A model generated the notes under the pieces. The model ran no database searches, had not been told where the DNA came from, and saw only the letters and a program-made list of their open reading frames with translations. The translations under genes were made by a program, and so were the position numbers. From contig OZ231128.1 of assembly GCA_965153355.1 (NCBI GenBank), positions 14,570,001-14,634,000 of the forward strand: 64,000 bases of DNA, written 5' to 3'. This stretch comes from Flaccisagitta enflata (Eukaryota; Chaetognatha; Sagittoidea; Aphragmophora). Shown piece by piece: positions 34,664 to 64,000 of this stretch; position 1 is the stretch's first letter, and each line of letters begins with the position of its first letter.

Positions 34664-35480
34664 CATCATCATTGAAATGATTTTACTGATCTGAAAATCT
34701 GACCCTTACATTGTCTATTAAAAAAGAGTTTTACTGATTTCAAAAAACTAATAGCATGTGAGCGTGTCAACAGGCATGCCAACAGGTGTGCTAAATGTGT
34801 GCCAAATGCGTGCCATGGCGCGTGGCATGGCGCGTGCCAGTTAGTAAACTATCGCATTGCGCCGTGGAGTGGCTTTTGATTTCTCTAATGAGATGTTCTG
34901 CGCTATCCATCATCGAGAATAAAGCGATGAGGGAAGCATGAAACTTGAAAGTCAAATGGAGCAGTAACAAAGCATCTGTAATAACCATTGATCTGACGAA
35001 CGAGAAAGAAGTTTGGGTATGTATTGGCTTTAAAGCCGGGATACTGGTTTCAAGGCTAAGACATGGGCCTCAAGGCTAAATCACGGGCGTCAAGGCTGAG
35101 GTATTGGACTCAATATAAGCCTATAAATCAGACCAGGAATTGGACTTACATGATGAGATGTTGGCCTGAAAGTTAATAGCGAACAGTGGGAGGTGCTGTA
35201 AAGAAAAGACAGACATATAAGTTGGCCTATTCTTCATGAGCATAAATTTGGTGTACTCAAAGCCGTTGCTTATTAGGCACTAGTGAGGCAAACAAGCGCG
35301 TACTCATTTCAGAGGAGGTGCAGAAATCGTTGGGACTTAACAACCAAGGAACCGACTGATATGCACAAACTACAGGGAGCGAAAAGCCGCCATAACTTGG
35401 CTCAGCCTTAATGAGTTTTAAATCTTTTACTTGATTCCAACTTGAACCTAAGTCACCAAACAAAAATCCACCTCTGAGCA
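34661..35480. other. No gene recognised; weak minisatellite
   Basis: 35030-35120 shows a few 20 bp-like units (CAAGGCTAAGACATGGGCCT) related to the foldback cores. Nothing coding is supported. Confidence 0.45.
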
Positions 35481-35489
35481 TGAGTTTGA

Positions 35490-35790
<301 letters not shown>

Positions 35791-35799
35791 ACGTAGGCC

Positions 35800-35930
35800 A
35801 ACAAGGTGCGACGTCTGGATCGTCGAACGAATGTTTTACCGACTGACAAACCGACCGACCAACCGAGCAACCAACGGACACAGCCAGTTAAAGAGGTGCT
35901 TTGTCGCACGTTAAAAAAAGTTTGAAAGAA
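35800..35930 (-). mobile_element. Hairpin element copy (stem GTGCGAC)
   Basis: On the minus strand: AACGTGCGACAAAGCACCTC at the opening and GACGTCGCACCTTGTTGGCC at the end. The opening GTGCGAC is matched by GTCGCAC at the end, a third stem class. Confidence 0.65.
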
Positions 35931-35937
35931 AGAAAAA

Positions 35938-36005
<68 letters not shown>

Positions 36006-36017
36006 AAAAAAGAGACA

Positions 36018-36057
<40 letters not shown>

Positions 36058-36089
36058 AAATAAAAGGTAGAAAGGACAGAGACAGAGCC

Positions 36090-36996
<907 letters not shown>

Positions 36997-37000
<4 letters not shown>

Positions 37001-37292
37001 ACCGGGCAAAGATGCGTCCGGGCTGTATCTCTGTGTGTATTGAACATGTGACATATATGGAGAGACAGATGGACAAACAGACAGATGAGCCTTCAAAACA
37101 TGTTTGTCGATCATTTGATTCAGTATATAGCAACCCACCGTGGCCAAAAACAACCGAGGAACGCGTTTTTTCCACTTGCGTAACGGACGGACATACCGAC
37201 GGACCGACGGACGGACCAATGGACGGACTGACGGACCGATGGACGGACAAACCCTCTTATAGAGATGCGTTCCTGACGGACGCATCTAAAAA
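36997..37292 (-). mobile_element. Hairpin element copy (stem GATGCGTCCG)
   Basis: Minus-strand opening CTTTTTAGATGCGTCCGTCA, AGGAACGCATCTC; end GCCCGGACGCATCTTTGCCC. The stem is GATGCG/CGCATC and the far end again carries CGGACGCATC. Between lie CCGTC/CCATC units. Confidence 0.7.
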
Positions 37293-37319
37293 GGTTATCC
37301 ATATGTTTGGGTAGGAGCT

Positions 37320-38144
37320 GTATTGGAATAACCGCCCTAGAAGCCAAAAAAAAAAAAAAAGTAAAGTTTGACGGATGGACAAAGCAGGTTGTAGAGTCGC
37401 GGGCACGCGACTAAAAAAAGAGACACCAAGATAGAGACAGAGTTCTATTTTCGGTTTCATTGCTGTATTCTAAAAACGGCCGTCATCTCTTGAAATTTGA
37501 AATTATTTCAGCACGTTTGTCATCGTAATTCAAAATTAAAAATTCAGTATTTAAAATTCAAGATTCAAATATTCAAATACCGTTATAATCTCTCCCTCTT
37601 ATTTTTCCCAGAATTTTCTTTCTTTCTTCAGCTTGTATATGACTACATACCAAATCTGCAATTTGCTTTTCCTTACACCGTCAACATTTGGTAAACACGC
37701 GCGTATATGATCTTATATAAGGCTTAACAGAGAACGGATCCTTGAGGTGCTCGTATGGTCATGATTGTCTTACTTATCATCTAGTTCAAAACCCGGTCGC
37801 CTGGCCTGTCTGTTGGTTGGAGGGGTTGGCCTGGTCGGTTGGCCTTGGTCACTCCTTCAAATTTGGGCTGTTTTTGAATCATTGCTCCTGCCATGACACT
37901 TACATAGCTTATTTCATCACCGCCTGCACGCGACTTGGGTAACCGTGCATCAAGCCTTGTTTTAATGGGTATTAATGAAGAAGCAGTAGACTGTAGACGT
38001 GTAGTACGGCCCGATCGAGAAGGTCGAGTACGCGAATATCAGAGAACAGTACGAATATCGGGCTCGAATCATTATCTAGCTACTCCTTAGACTGAGAAAA
38101 AGGAATTGGGCTTAAATACAAACATCCTTGCACGTATTCATACA
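37320..38144. other. No gene; two partial hairpin-element ends
   Basis: GAGTCGCGGGCACGCGACTA at 37395 (minus-strand opening) and CCTGCACGCGACTTGGG with AAGCCTTGTTTT at 37920-37963 (plus-strand end). The remainder is unique. Confidence 0.5.
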
Positions 38145-38515
38145 GGAACAAGGGCGGATACACGGGCCAAGATGGTGCACCTGGCGTTATCAATTCTTTA
38201 ACCCACCCCTAGCTCAGATCTCGTAACCCCATCTCGAGCTGCTGAAACAAACGCGCTCTCGGACAGACAAATAGACAGACCAATGCTGAAGGTGATAATG
38301 AAAGACTAGGAACATGAACGATAAACGAGATGAGTTCTCAATTGATTTCAAACCTTTCTCAACCGTGACAAACCGACCCACCAACCGACCGACCAATCGA
38401 CCGACCAACCGTCGACTGATCAATCGTCGCCCGACCGGCCGACTCACCAACTGACAGACCAACTGACGGACTGAGCCTCTTACAGAGGTTCTGACTTCTT
38501 CGGCACACCTAAAAG
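38145..38515 (-). mobile_element. Hairpin element copy, diverged (stem GGTGTGC)
   Basis: Minus-strand opening CTTTTAGGTGTGCCGAAGAA with (GGTC/GGTT)n tract; end CAGGTGCACCATCTTGGCCC and GTGTATCCGCCCTTGTTCC. Confidence 0.6.
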
Positions 38516-38637
38516 GCAATCCGAACATGTGAAAAAATGTATACGCGCTCAAAAATTTACTGACAGAATTATGAAAATTCACTCGCGTACAGGGACAAAT
38601 GACACAAGAAAATTCATACACTCAGGCATAGACACAA

Positions 38638-38903
38638 AACACGGCCAACACCTTATAGTCGCGTGCGGTTGTTAAGACCAGAAGACTTAAAGACTAAAAG
38701 ACCAAACGACCAAAAGACTAAATGTGAATTTTCTTGAACTAACTTAAAAAAACGTAAAATGACGTAAAACGACAAAAATAAGCTAAGGGTGACGGACCGG
38801 CCAACGGACGGACGGACGGACGGACGGACGGACGGACGGACGGGCCACCCAACAGACAGACGGACAGTGCGGGTCATAGAGTCGCGTGCAAGCGAATAGA
38901 AAT
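38638..38903 (-). mobile_element. Hairpin element copy with (GGAC)n tract
   Basis: Minus-strand opening CTATTCGCTTGCACGCGACT, a (GTCC)n tract (38800-38842) and an end with CAACCGCACGCGACTATAAG and TTGGCCGTG. Confidence 0.7.
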
Positions 38904-39239
38904 AGATGTGGGCAAAAAAAAATGCATTAGCGTGCACGTAGACAAACAAACGTGTGCGAGACTAATTGACATAAGGTAGCACATATATACTTTCTCTGAC
39001 AAATGGATATACATGCAAACAGACATTTTGACTTAAACAGAAACTGTTCAATTTGCCGATCGGCCAATATTACAACGATTAGCCTTCATTTCACTGTTTT
39101 ACTGCACCATGGTATGTTTACGAGTAATACGACACGACGAAGCCAAATTCTTGTTTTGTGTATTTCATAATGAAATCACAACAGAATCATTAGTTGACCA
39201 TTAGTACCTGATACCCCCAAAAGATTGTATGAAGGAATG
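38904..39239. other. No gene recognised
   Basis: Unique-looking sequence; no supported feature. Confidence 0.45.
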
Positions 39240-39695
39240 AGATGGTGAGAGGGGCAGCGGCCCTGAAGAGACAAATGTCATTTGCTTGAGCTGATGGGAA
39301 TCACGAAGACTGCATTTTGGGCTGTATCTTTGGTTGCAAGGTTGAGATTTGGGTCAAAAAGCAAAGTTGAGCCTTGGGTCTTGGGCTACATGATTGGGAT
39401 AAGGTTTAAGGCTGGGATTTGGGTCTTGAGGCTTGAGTATTAGCCATGAGACTAGGCTTTGGGTTTGTAAGCTTGAGTTTGGCTTAAAGGCCTAGGAGTT
39501 ACAGCCCAGGAGTTGTAGCTGTTAGGGATAAGAATTGGGTTATGAAGTTGAGATTTAGGCCAAGAAAATAAGATTTGTACCTTAAAGCTGAGATTTAGGT
39601 CTTGATGATAGCTGTAGGACTCAAGGCTGGGTTGGACCACAAGGCTAGAATTTGAGCTACAAAGGTGAGAATTAGTCCTAAATGCTTGAATTTGA
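39240..39695. repeat. Foldback-type arm with diverged 20 bp minisatellite
   Basis: GAGAGGGGCAGCGGCCCTGA, then decayed units such as GCTGGGATTTGGGTCTTGAG. Confidence 0.65.
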
Positions 39696-39701
39696 GATGT
39701 A

Positions 39702-40043
39702 CCGAATTTCTCCTAATTAGTGCCCTGGGCGCGTACAAAATCAATATTTGACTTTGCCCTTGTAACCCCCTAATAAGCGCCCCCTTTAATAGAATTGATC
39801 CCGCCATTTTTTTGAAAATGGAACTTTTTCATGAAAGATAAAAGAATAATGAGAGAGAAAAGATGAAAAAAGCAAAGACAAGAGGAATGAATTCATCAAA
39901 TCTCATTTTTTTTTTTCAATTTTCTCATTCTTTTCCTTGATAAAAATGCAAAAATATTCAAAAACTTGTATGTATGTGGCAGATTTTTTTTCTAAAAAAA
40001 GTGGGGCTAATTAGGGAGAGGGCGCTAATTAGGAGAAATGCGG
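39702..40043. mobile_element. MITE with TA flanks
   Basis: The ends are CCGAATTTCTCCTAATTAG-TGCCC and GGGCG-CTAATTAGGAGAAATGCGG inverted, with TA at 39700-39701 and 40044-40045. Subterminal CCCTAATAAGCGCCC and GGGGCTAATTAGGG extend the symmetry. AT-rich interior, no frame. Confidence 0.75.
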
Positions 40044-40175
40044 TAATAGGATGTTGACATTTGAACCTCAGAGTGGGGGAGGGGGAAATGAAAGAAGGAG
40101 GAAAAGAAGGACAAGAATGGAGAATTTCTCCATAAGTTCAACCCCTTCAAAAAGAGCATAACAACTGTTCTATGG

Positions 40176-40336
40176 TTTTTAGTCGCGGACAGTCGGACTT
40201 GCAACTCTACATCTTGCCATGTCAGTTAGTAGGCTGGTTGGTCGGTGCCGCAACATTTTTGACTTCCGAGCGGTTTTCGCCACACTGCACCTGCCCACCT
40301 GTCCGCAACTGGATTGCTGTCTCTTCTTAGTCTTGT
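40176..40336 (+). mobile_element. Hairpin element copy, rearranged opening
   Basis: TTTTTAGTCGCGGACAGTCG and GACTTGCAACTCTAC at the opening; CCTGCCCACCTGTCCGCAAC at the end. The opening stem has an insertion. The 3' hairpin is decayed. Confidence 0.65.
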
Positions 40337-40379
40337 ATTTCAAGTAGCTAGAAGATTTGATTAAGTCAAGTCTATCTCA

Positions 40380-41400
40380 AAGTGTATAGATTCCTAGGAT
40401 GAGTCGTCTTTCGGGCAAACGATCTGATGCTCCGAGCATCCCAACCACCTCTACAACGTCCAAAACGACATCCACACTTCCTCACCTCGTCTCTGCAGCC
40501 CCTCATATCCCCATCCCCGCCCCCCCTCCCCTCCACAACCCCCCCTTCATCATTGATGAGTCGACATAGAAATCGAGCATCCCGACAACTTCCAATCGAT
40601 CCTCTCGGCGCAACTCCCTCAACTTCTGAGCTTCTTCATCATCCATATCATCATCCTCTTCCTTTCCTCATTCAGTTTCTTCTTCTCCTCCTCCTCCTCA
40701 TACTTGGGTGCTTCAAAAGTTTTTTATTTCTTCAAAAGTTTTTCATTTCTTTTCACCATTTTTATCAAATGTGAAGTGGCTTATTTTTCTTTTATCAAAA
40801 ATCATTCATATACTACTTTTTAGCAAATTGGTTTAGAGGACCTAACTTGCATAATGCTGTGGAATAAAACAATATGCTTCTTTGAATTAGGTTTTATCAA
40901 TTTGTACTCTTTTTAGAATTGTAACTCTGCCTTATAGTAAGCTCTTTTAAAGCCTATGTTCTGATATTCTAGTCTATTCATAAAAACATCATAATTTTTG
41001 AAAACAAATTATTGTCTTTTTAGCAACAAAACTACACAGTATTTTGCTGATTTCTAGAATTTCTGTGAGAACTTTAGAGCCAAAACAAAAACGGAAAATA
41101 AAGGAGTTTTGAAAAGAACAAAAAGATTATTTTCATGATTTATGCTCCTCCCTGTACCTAAGTAGGTTGAAGGGATACTCCCAACATTTGCTTTGTGAAG
41201 CACCCAACCCACATACTCCTTTTACTTTTCCTGCTCCTCCTCCTCCTCCTCCCTTCTCCAACGTGGATGATGTTCAGAGGCTGATCTTCACTTGGATAGG
41301 AGATCGATCAGCCACCTCTCCAGTCAGATTCAGAACTGAACCGAAGTCGGATTTACATTCTATTTAGGTAAGATAATATTTCGTCTTTTAATCTTTTATT
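40380..41400. other. Possible decayed Pro/Ser-rich coding sequence, uncertain
   Basis: A plus-strand frame from ATG 40399 reads MSRLSGKRSDAPSIPTTSTT and on for about 50 codons with one TAG before another 19 codons. A second short frame at 41167-41367 contains FSNVDDVQRLIFTWIGDRS and ends at TAG|GTAAGA. Neither has supported splice sites or a known family, so no gene is called. Confidence 0.25.
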
Positions 41401-41552
41401 CTTTCATCCTTTTTTTGAACTTTTGTGGTGTTCTTTTAAATTGATGATAGAACAACCCTGTCTGGCTAAATAACTAGACATGTACTACCATATTGTGCAA
41501 AATGGTTTTGAAACGCTTGAATCTGGAAATTCCGCTGTAAGGAAATAAAACT

Positions 41553-41765
41553 AGTGACGCGGGGTCACGAAATTGTTACGGACGGCTTGGACTGGGGCGT
41601 ACAACCACCAACCTCACCCACCCGCTCCTCCCTTTACATATATAGTAACGACTGCAGCATCAAAAATGCGCAATATTCGCGTTTTCAACTCGCGGCAGAC
41701 CAATGGACCAACACACCAACGGACTAACGGACAAAGCCTCTCTTTGAATTTCGTGACCGCTACTT
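41553..41765 (-). mobile_element. Hairpin element copy, variant stem (GGTCACGAAATT)
   Basis: The plus strand reads GTGACGCGGGGTCACGAAAT at one end and GAATTTCGTGACCGC at the other, which are complementary; between are GGACCAAC/GGACTAAC units. Confidence 0.55.
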
Positions 41766-41944
41766 CAAAATCCGTCAGTTCTTCCACCAAAAATTGAATT
41801 AAAAAAACGCCAATACATCAAAAATTGCATTTTCAACCACGCAAAAAATCCCAAAAAAAAAAAAAAACGACAAAAATAAACAACACACAACAGGATTACA
41901 TCTCAATTTGCATACATCGTTTCGTTCCGTTAATCCACTATGAA

Positions 41945-42291
<347 letters not shown>

Positions 42292-42431
42292 CACGTTAGT
42301 GGGGGGATGCTCCGACTGAATAGATGGTTGGGTGGTTGTCTTAACTTCGATCCCTGAAGGAATTTTGATTTTGAATGATTCTAAACAGAGAGCGCATATT
42401 TTTCTGACTGGCTTTTACTTTTCAACGGTTT

Positions 42432-42658
42432 TTTTTTTAGTCGCGTGCTACGCGACTCTATAAACCACTTCTCAGTCCGTCGGACGGTTGCTTGGTCCGT
42501 CACAGAACTGTTCAAACGGCGTTTCAAACGTGATTCAGACATTTTAAAGGTTTCAGGGTACCAATATAAACTTTCAAAGGTCATTTTGAAAGTTTTAGTC
42601 TGTCTGCCTGTCTGTTTCTCTGACCTTTTGTGAAAATGCCGACACATGCGACTTAGGT
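42432..42658 (+). mobile_element. Hairpin element copy (stem GTCGCGTGC)
   Basis: TTTTTTAGTCGCGTGCTACG and CGACTCTATAA at the opening; GCCGACACATGCGACTTAGG at the end, only partly complementary. Confidence 0.6.
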
Positions 42659-42711
42659 CTAATGATCTTGTTCAATTTCTTTCTTCTTTTTTAAACAATT
42701 AGATCACATAA

Positions 42712-42930
42712 CAAGTGACGCGGGGTCACAATGTCGTTGCGTACGGGTGGGCAGGGGCGGCCAACCCCCATCCACACCCAACGCCCTACCCAACCCCCCT
42801 TCCCAACACAGACACATACACATCTAAAACGCTCGTTATCCCACTTTTCGACTCATGCTGATGGACGGACTGATGGTCCGACGGACCAACGGAAAAAGCC
42901 TCTTATAGGGTTGCGTGTCTGCAACTAAAA
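42712..42930 (-). mobile_element. Hairpin element copy (stem GTTGC)
   Basis: Minus-strand opening TTTTTAGTTGCAGACACGCA and ACCCTATAAGAGGC; end GCCCACCCGTACGCAACGAC. Confidence 0.6.
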
Positions 42931-42934
42931 ATGG

Positions 42935-44354
<1,420 letters not shown>

Positions 44355-44355
<1 letters not shown>

Positions 44356-44771
44356 GCGCACCACTGGCTGCTCGCCGGCATTAGTCCAGAAAAATCTTTG
44401 ATTTTTGCTGTTGATGATGATAATGAGAATGATGATGGTGAAAGATGATGATGATGATGATGAGGAGGAAAATGATGATGATGAGGAAAATGATGATGAG
44501 GAGAATGATAAATACCCTCCGATCGAATAAGAATCAGTGGGTTTGTCCGAGATGTAACTTGAAATATAGAGAGGAAGGAGAAGGGCGAGGGGGGGGGGGC
44601 AGTGGCTAGGATGAAGCATGGTGAGGAGGGAGAAAGATAGAGAAGGAGGGAGAGGAAGAGGAAGAGGAAGAGGAACGGGAGTGCGAGCATCACTACTCGA
44701 TCCGTGAAAAAAAGAATGGGCTAACTAGGAAAAAGATGAAAAGGAAGAGGAAGAAGATGAATAAAAAAGAG
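44355..44771. other. Spacer with GAT/GAG-rich tract, no gene
   Basis: GATGATGAGGAAAATGATG runs at 44435-44510. No exon is supported. Confidence 0.5.
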
Positions 44772-44967
44772 TAGAAGAAGAAGAAGAAGAAGAAGAAGAA
44801 GAAGAAGAAGAAGAAGAAGAAGAAGAAGAAGAAGAAGAAGAAGAAGAAGAAGAAGAAGAAGAAGAAGAAGAAGAAGAAGAAGAAGAAGAAGAAGAAGAAG
44901 AAGAAGAAGAAGAAGAAGAAGAAGAAGAAGAAGAAGAAGAAGAAGAAGAAGAAGAAACAACAGCAAT

Positions 44968-45061
<94 letters not shown>
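44772..45061. repeat. (GAA)n-(CAA)n compound microsatellite, 290 bp
   Basis: About 185 bp of GAA changes directly to about 105 bp of CAA. The junction is near 44956. Confidence 0.98.
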
Positions 45062-45419
45062 GAACTGCTTTCTTGAACCCTTATTCATTTTGAACGCCAT
45101 CAGTAAGGAAAAAATTAACACTAAAAAAACACACCACGAAACGACAAAAATGCATCCGTCAAATGAATGAAAAATCAGCAAAATCGTGACAAACAAAAAA
45201 TGAATAAAAAAGGAAAAAATAGAGGGAAAAAAAGAAAAAAGAAGTAAAAAAGAATCTAGTTATGTTAAGGATCCATTTCAGACTGTGGTAGCACCATGGC
45301 AACTTGAAACTGTTCTGTACATCTTTTCAATTTTTTGTCTTTGTGTCTGACTGCATATGCCATTAAGTTTATCTGTGGCTGGATCTCTCCGTTTATTGTT
45401 CTGCTTGTCAGTATGTGTT

Positions 45420-45563
<144 letters not shown>

Positions 45564-45730
45564 CCACTAGATTAGCAACATCACCACCAGGCCATGGTGA
45601 TATTTCAACGTCTCCTAAACGGGAGAGACAAGCAAAGAAATTCTTATCAGAAAATCGACTTGGTTTTTTTTTCCTCTACTTCTTTTATCTTTAATTAGAG
45701 AGCTGAAATGTCAATAGCCGGTGCCTTTTA

Positions 45731-45893
45731 TTTTTAGTCGCGGAAACGCGACTCTTCACCTTGCCGTGTCGGTCGGTAGGTCGGTCGGTGCGTAACGTTA
45801 AGTCCGAAATATTTTTGAATTACGAGCCGTTTTTGCATTACTGCTCCTGCCCAACCGTCTGCGACTGGATTGCCGTGTATCCGGCCTTGTTTT
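45731..45893 (+). mobile_element. Hairpin element copy (stem GTCGCG)
   Basis: TTTTTAGTCGCGGAAACGCG, GGTCGGTAGGTCGG, then CTGCCCAACCGTCTGCGACT and the terminal GCCGTGTATCCGGCCTTGTT. Confidence 0.78.
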
Positions 45894-46247
45894 ATTGATT
45901 ATTTACACTTTTAACTATCTTTCTTTTTTTTTTTTTCATTTCTTTTATCTCGATTAAAGAATTTGTAAAAGACTATTCATAGCCCCTAGGTCTAGACTTA
46001 AAACCGGAAAATAGGAAAAAGTCCTACCATCATAAGGCACAGATAAAAGCTCCAAATCACAATATTCGGCACTCCATTAATATTGTTTTTCCAATTGAGG
46101 AGTAATGGGAATCACAGAATATCCTCAGACTTGTTACAACTCTTGATCTTCTATCATCAGCTTTCCTCTGATTACCGGCTTAAACAAATTAATGGAAAAA
46201 AGTCAAATGGGAAAAACCAATGGAAAGAGAATGAAGAATACAAAATA

Positions 46248-46442
<195 letters not shown>

Positions 46443-46663
46443 AAGAAACGGAATGGTCAAGAAATGGCCGATAGACGTGTTCACATTATAAACAAAATCT
46501 CGTTCTCATTAGAAATAGAAACAAAACCATGTTTGACTATTTCCTTTTTTTTCATGAGAATACTATTCATACACCTGTATTCTGCAAACCATTCCTCATT
46601 TGTTTGTTTTTTAACCGCGCGGTCAACGTTTGATTATTTGTTTTCCTGTTTTTTTTTTAACAG

Positions 46664-63511
<16,848 letters not shown>

Positions 63512-63638
63512 TGTGTGTGAACGTGGTTGAGGTTGTCAACAAACCCGACCTTTGTCGCTACGGGGGTGGATTAAAGTCAAAGGGGGCGAATCTAATCTTG
63601 CTGCTTTCAGGTCATAATGACATCCAAAATGACTCCGT

Positions 63639-63843
63639 GACAATCAAATGATTGTACCTCGAAATGACAATCAAATGATAGCACATCGAAAGGACAATCA
63701 AATGATTGTACCTCGAAATGACAATCAAATGATTGAAACCTCGAAATGACAATCAAATGATTGCACATCGAAATGACAATCAAATGATTGTACCTCGAAA
63801 TGACAATCCAGTGATTGCTTGAAATGACAATCCAGTGATTCCG
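63639..63843. repeat. 27 bp tandem repeat with internal dyad
   Basis: Units GACAATCAAATGATTGTACC-TCGAAAT repeat about eight times; each has the near-palindrome CAATCAAATGATTG. TACCTCG/CACATCG variants alternate. Confidence 0.9.
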
Positions 63844-63924
63844 TGCTTGTAACTTTGCTTGAGCCTAATATGATTCCGTTTCTAATTGGAAATCGGGAAG
63901 GAGTTTTCAGCCGTGAGTTCAGAC

Positions 63925-63926
<2 letters not shown>

Positions 63927-63976
<50 letters not shown>

Positions 63977-63995
63977 CTCTCTCTTTCTCTCTCTA
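63927..63995. repeat. (CT)n microsatellite
   Basis: CT array running to the window edge. Confidence 0.95.
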
Positions 63996-64000
63996 GCCGT

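Noticed and set aside
40380-41400. Pro/Ser-rich gene
   Set aside because: Two short frames with an internal stop and no supported exon junctions; left as an uncertain region.

Overview
This is eukaryotic, metazoan DNA. It has GT-AG introns, a muscle gene of invertebrate troponin T type, a CR1-like non-LTR retrotransposon and a very heavy load of microsatellites. The troponin core resembles protostome sequences, so an invertebrate, probably a protostome, is the best guess; the sequence does not fix the species. There are no operons, CRISPR arrays or rRNA/tRNA genes that I can see.

Layout. 0-3.6 kb: the last exons of an uncharacterised protein gene, with one exon split by a TA-flanked transposon and its last intron holding a second palindromic element; the block lies between two ~100 bp inverted arms. 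3.6-15.7 kb and 18.8-20.6 kb: a dense field of foldback elements built from palindromic GC-rich arms around 20-21 bp minisatellite cores. 16.3-18.3 kb: a hAT-like MITE with a perfect 8 bp target duplication, then an AT-rich higher-order satellite. 21.2-22.0 kb: a possible Cys/Gln-rich protein gene whose 3' end runs into a 67 bp tandem repeat. 25.9-30.3 kb: a CR1-like retrotransposon on the minus strand with open ORF1 (PHD finger, coiled coil) and open ORF2 (endonuclease, reverse transcriptase). 30.4-46.2 kb: no convincing host gene, but microsatellites, MITEs and many copies of a short element with covarying hairpins.

46.66-62.47 kb (and on past the right edge) is the main host gene: a troponin T-like gene on the plus strand in at least 18 exons. 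Exon 1 carries the start and exon 2 the acidic Glu/Pro N-terminal tail. Exons 3-12 are a run of small, frame-symmetric (phase 2) exons coding for Ala/Pro/Glu-rich segments. A 10 nt exon 13 changes the phase. Exons 14-18 lead into the recognisable troponin T core (IT-arm region). No exon for the usual charged, tropomyosin-binding T1 region is visible. The introns hold several MITEs, and complementary (ATTC)n and (GAAT)n arrays bracket exons 16-17.

The most interesting signals are (1) the modular Pro-Ala-Glu exon array of the troponin T gene, (2) its apparent lack of a T1 region, and (3) an interspersed element of about 140-370 bp, at least 14 copies in the window, with a 5' hairpin whose stem is repeated near the 3' end and a small 3' terminal hairpin. 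Stem sequences differ between copies but stay paired, which recalls non-autonomous Helitron-like (HINE) elements.
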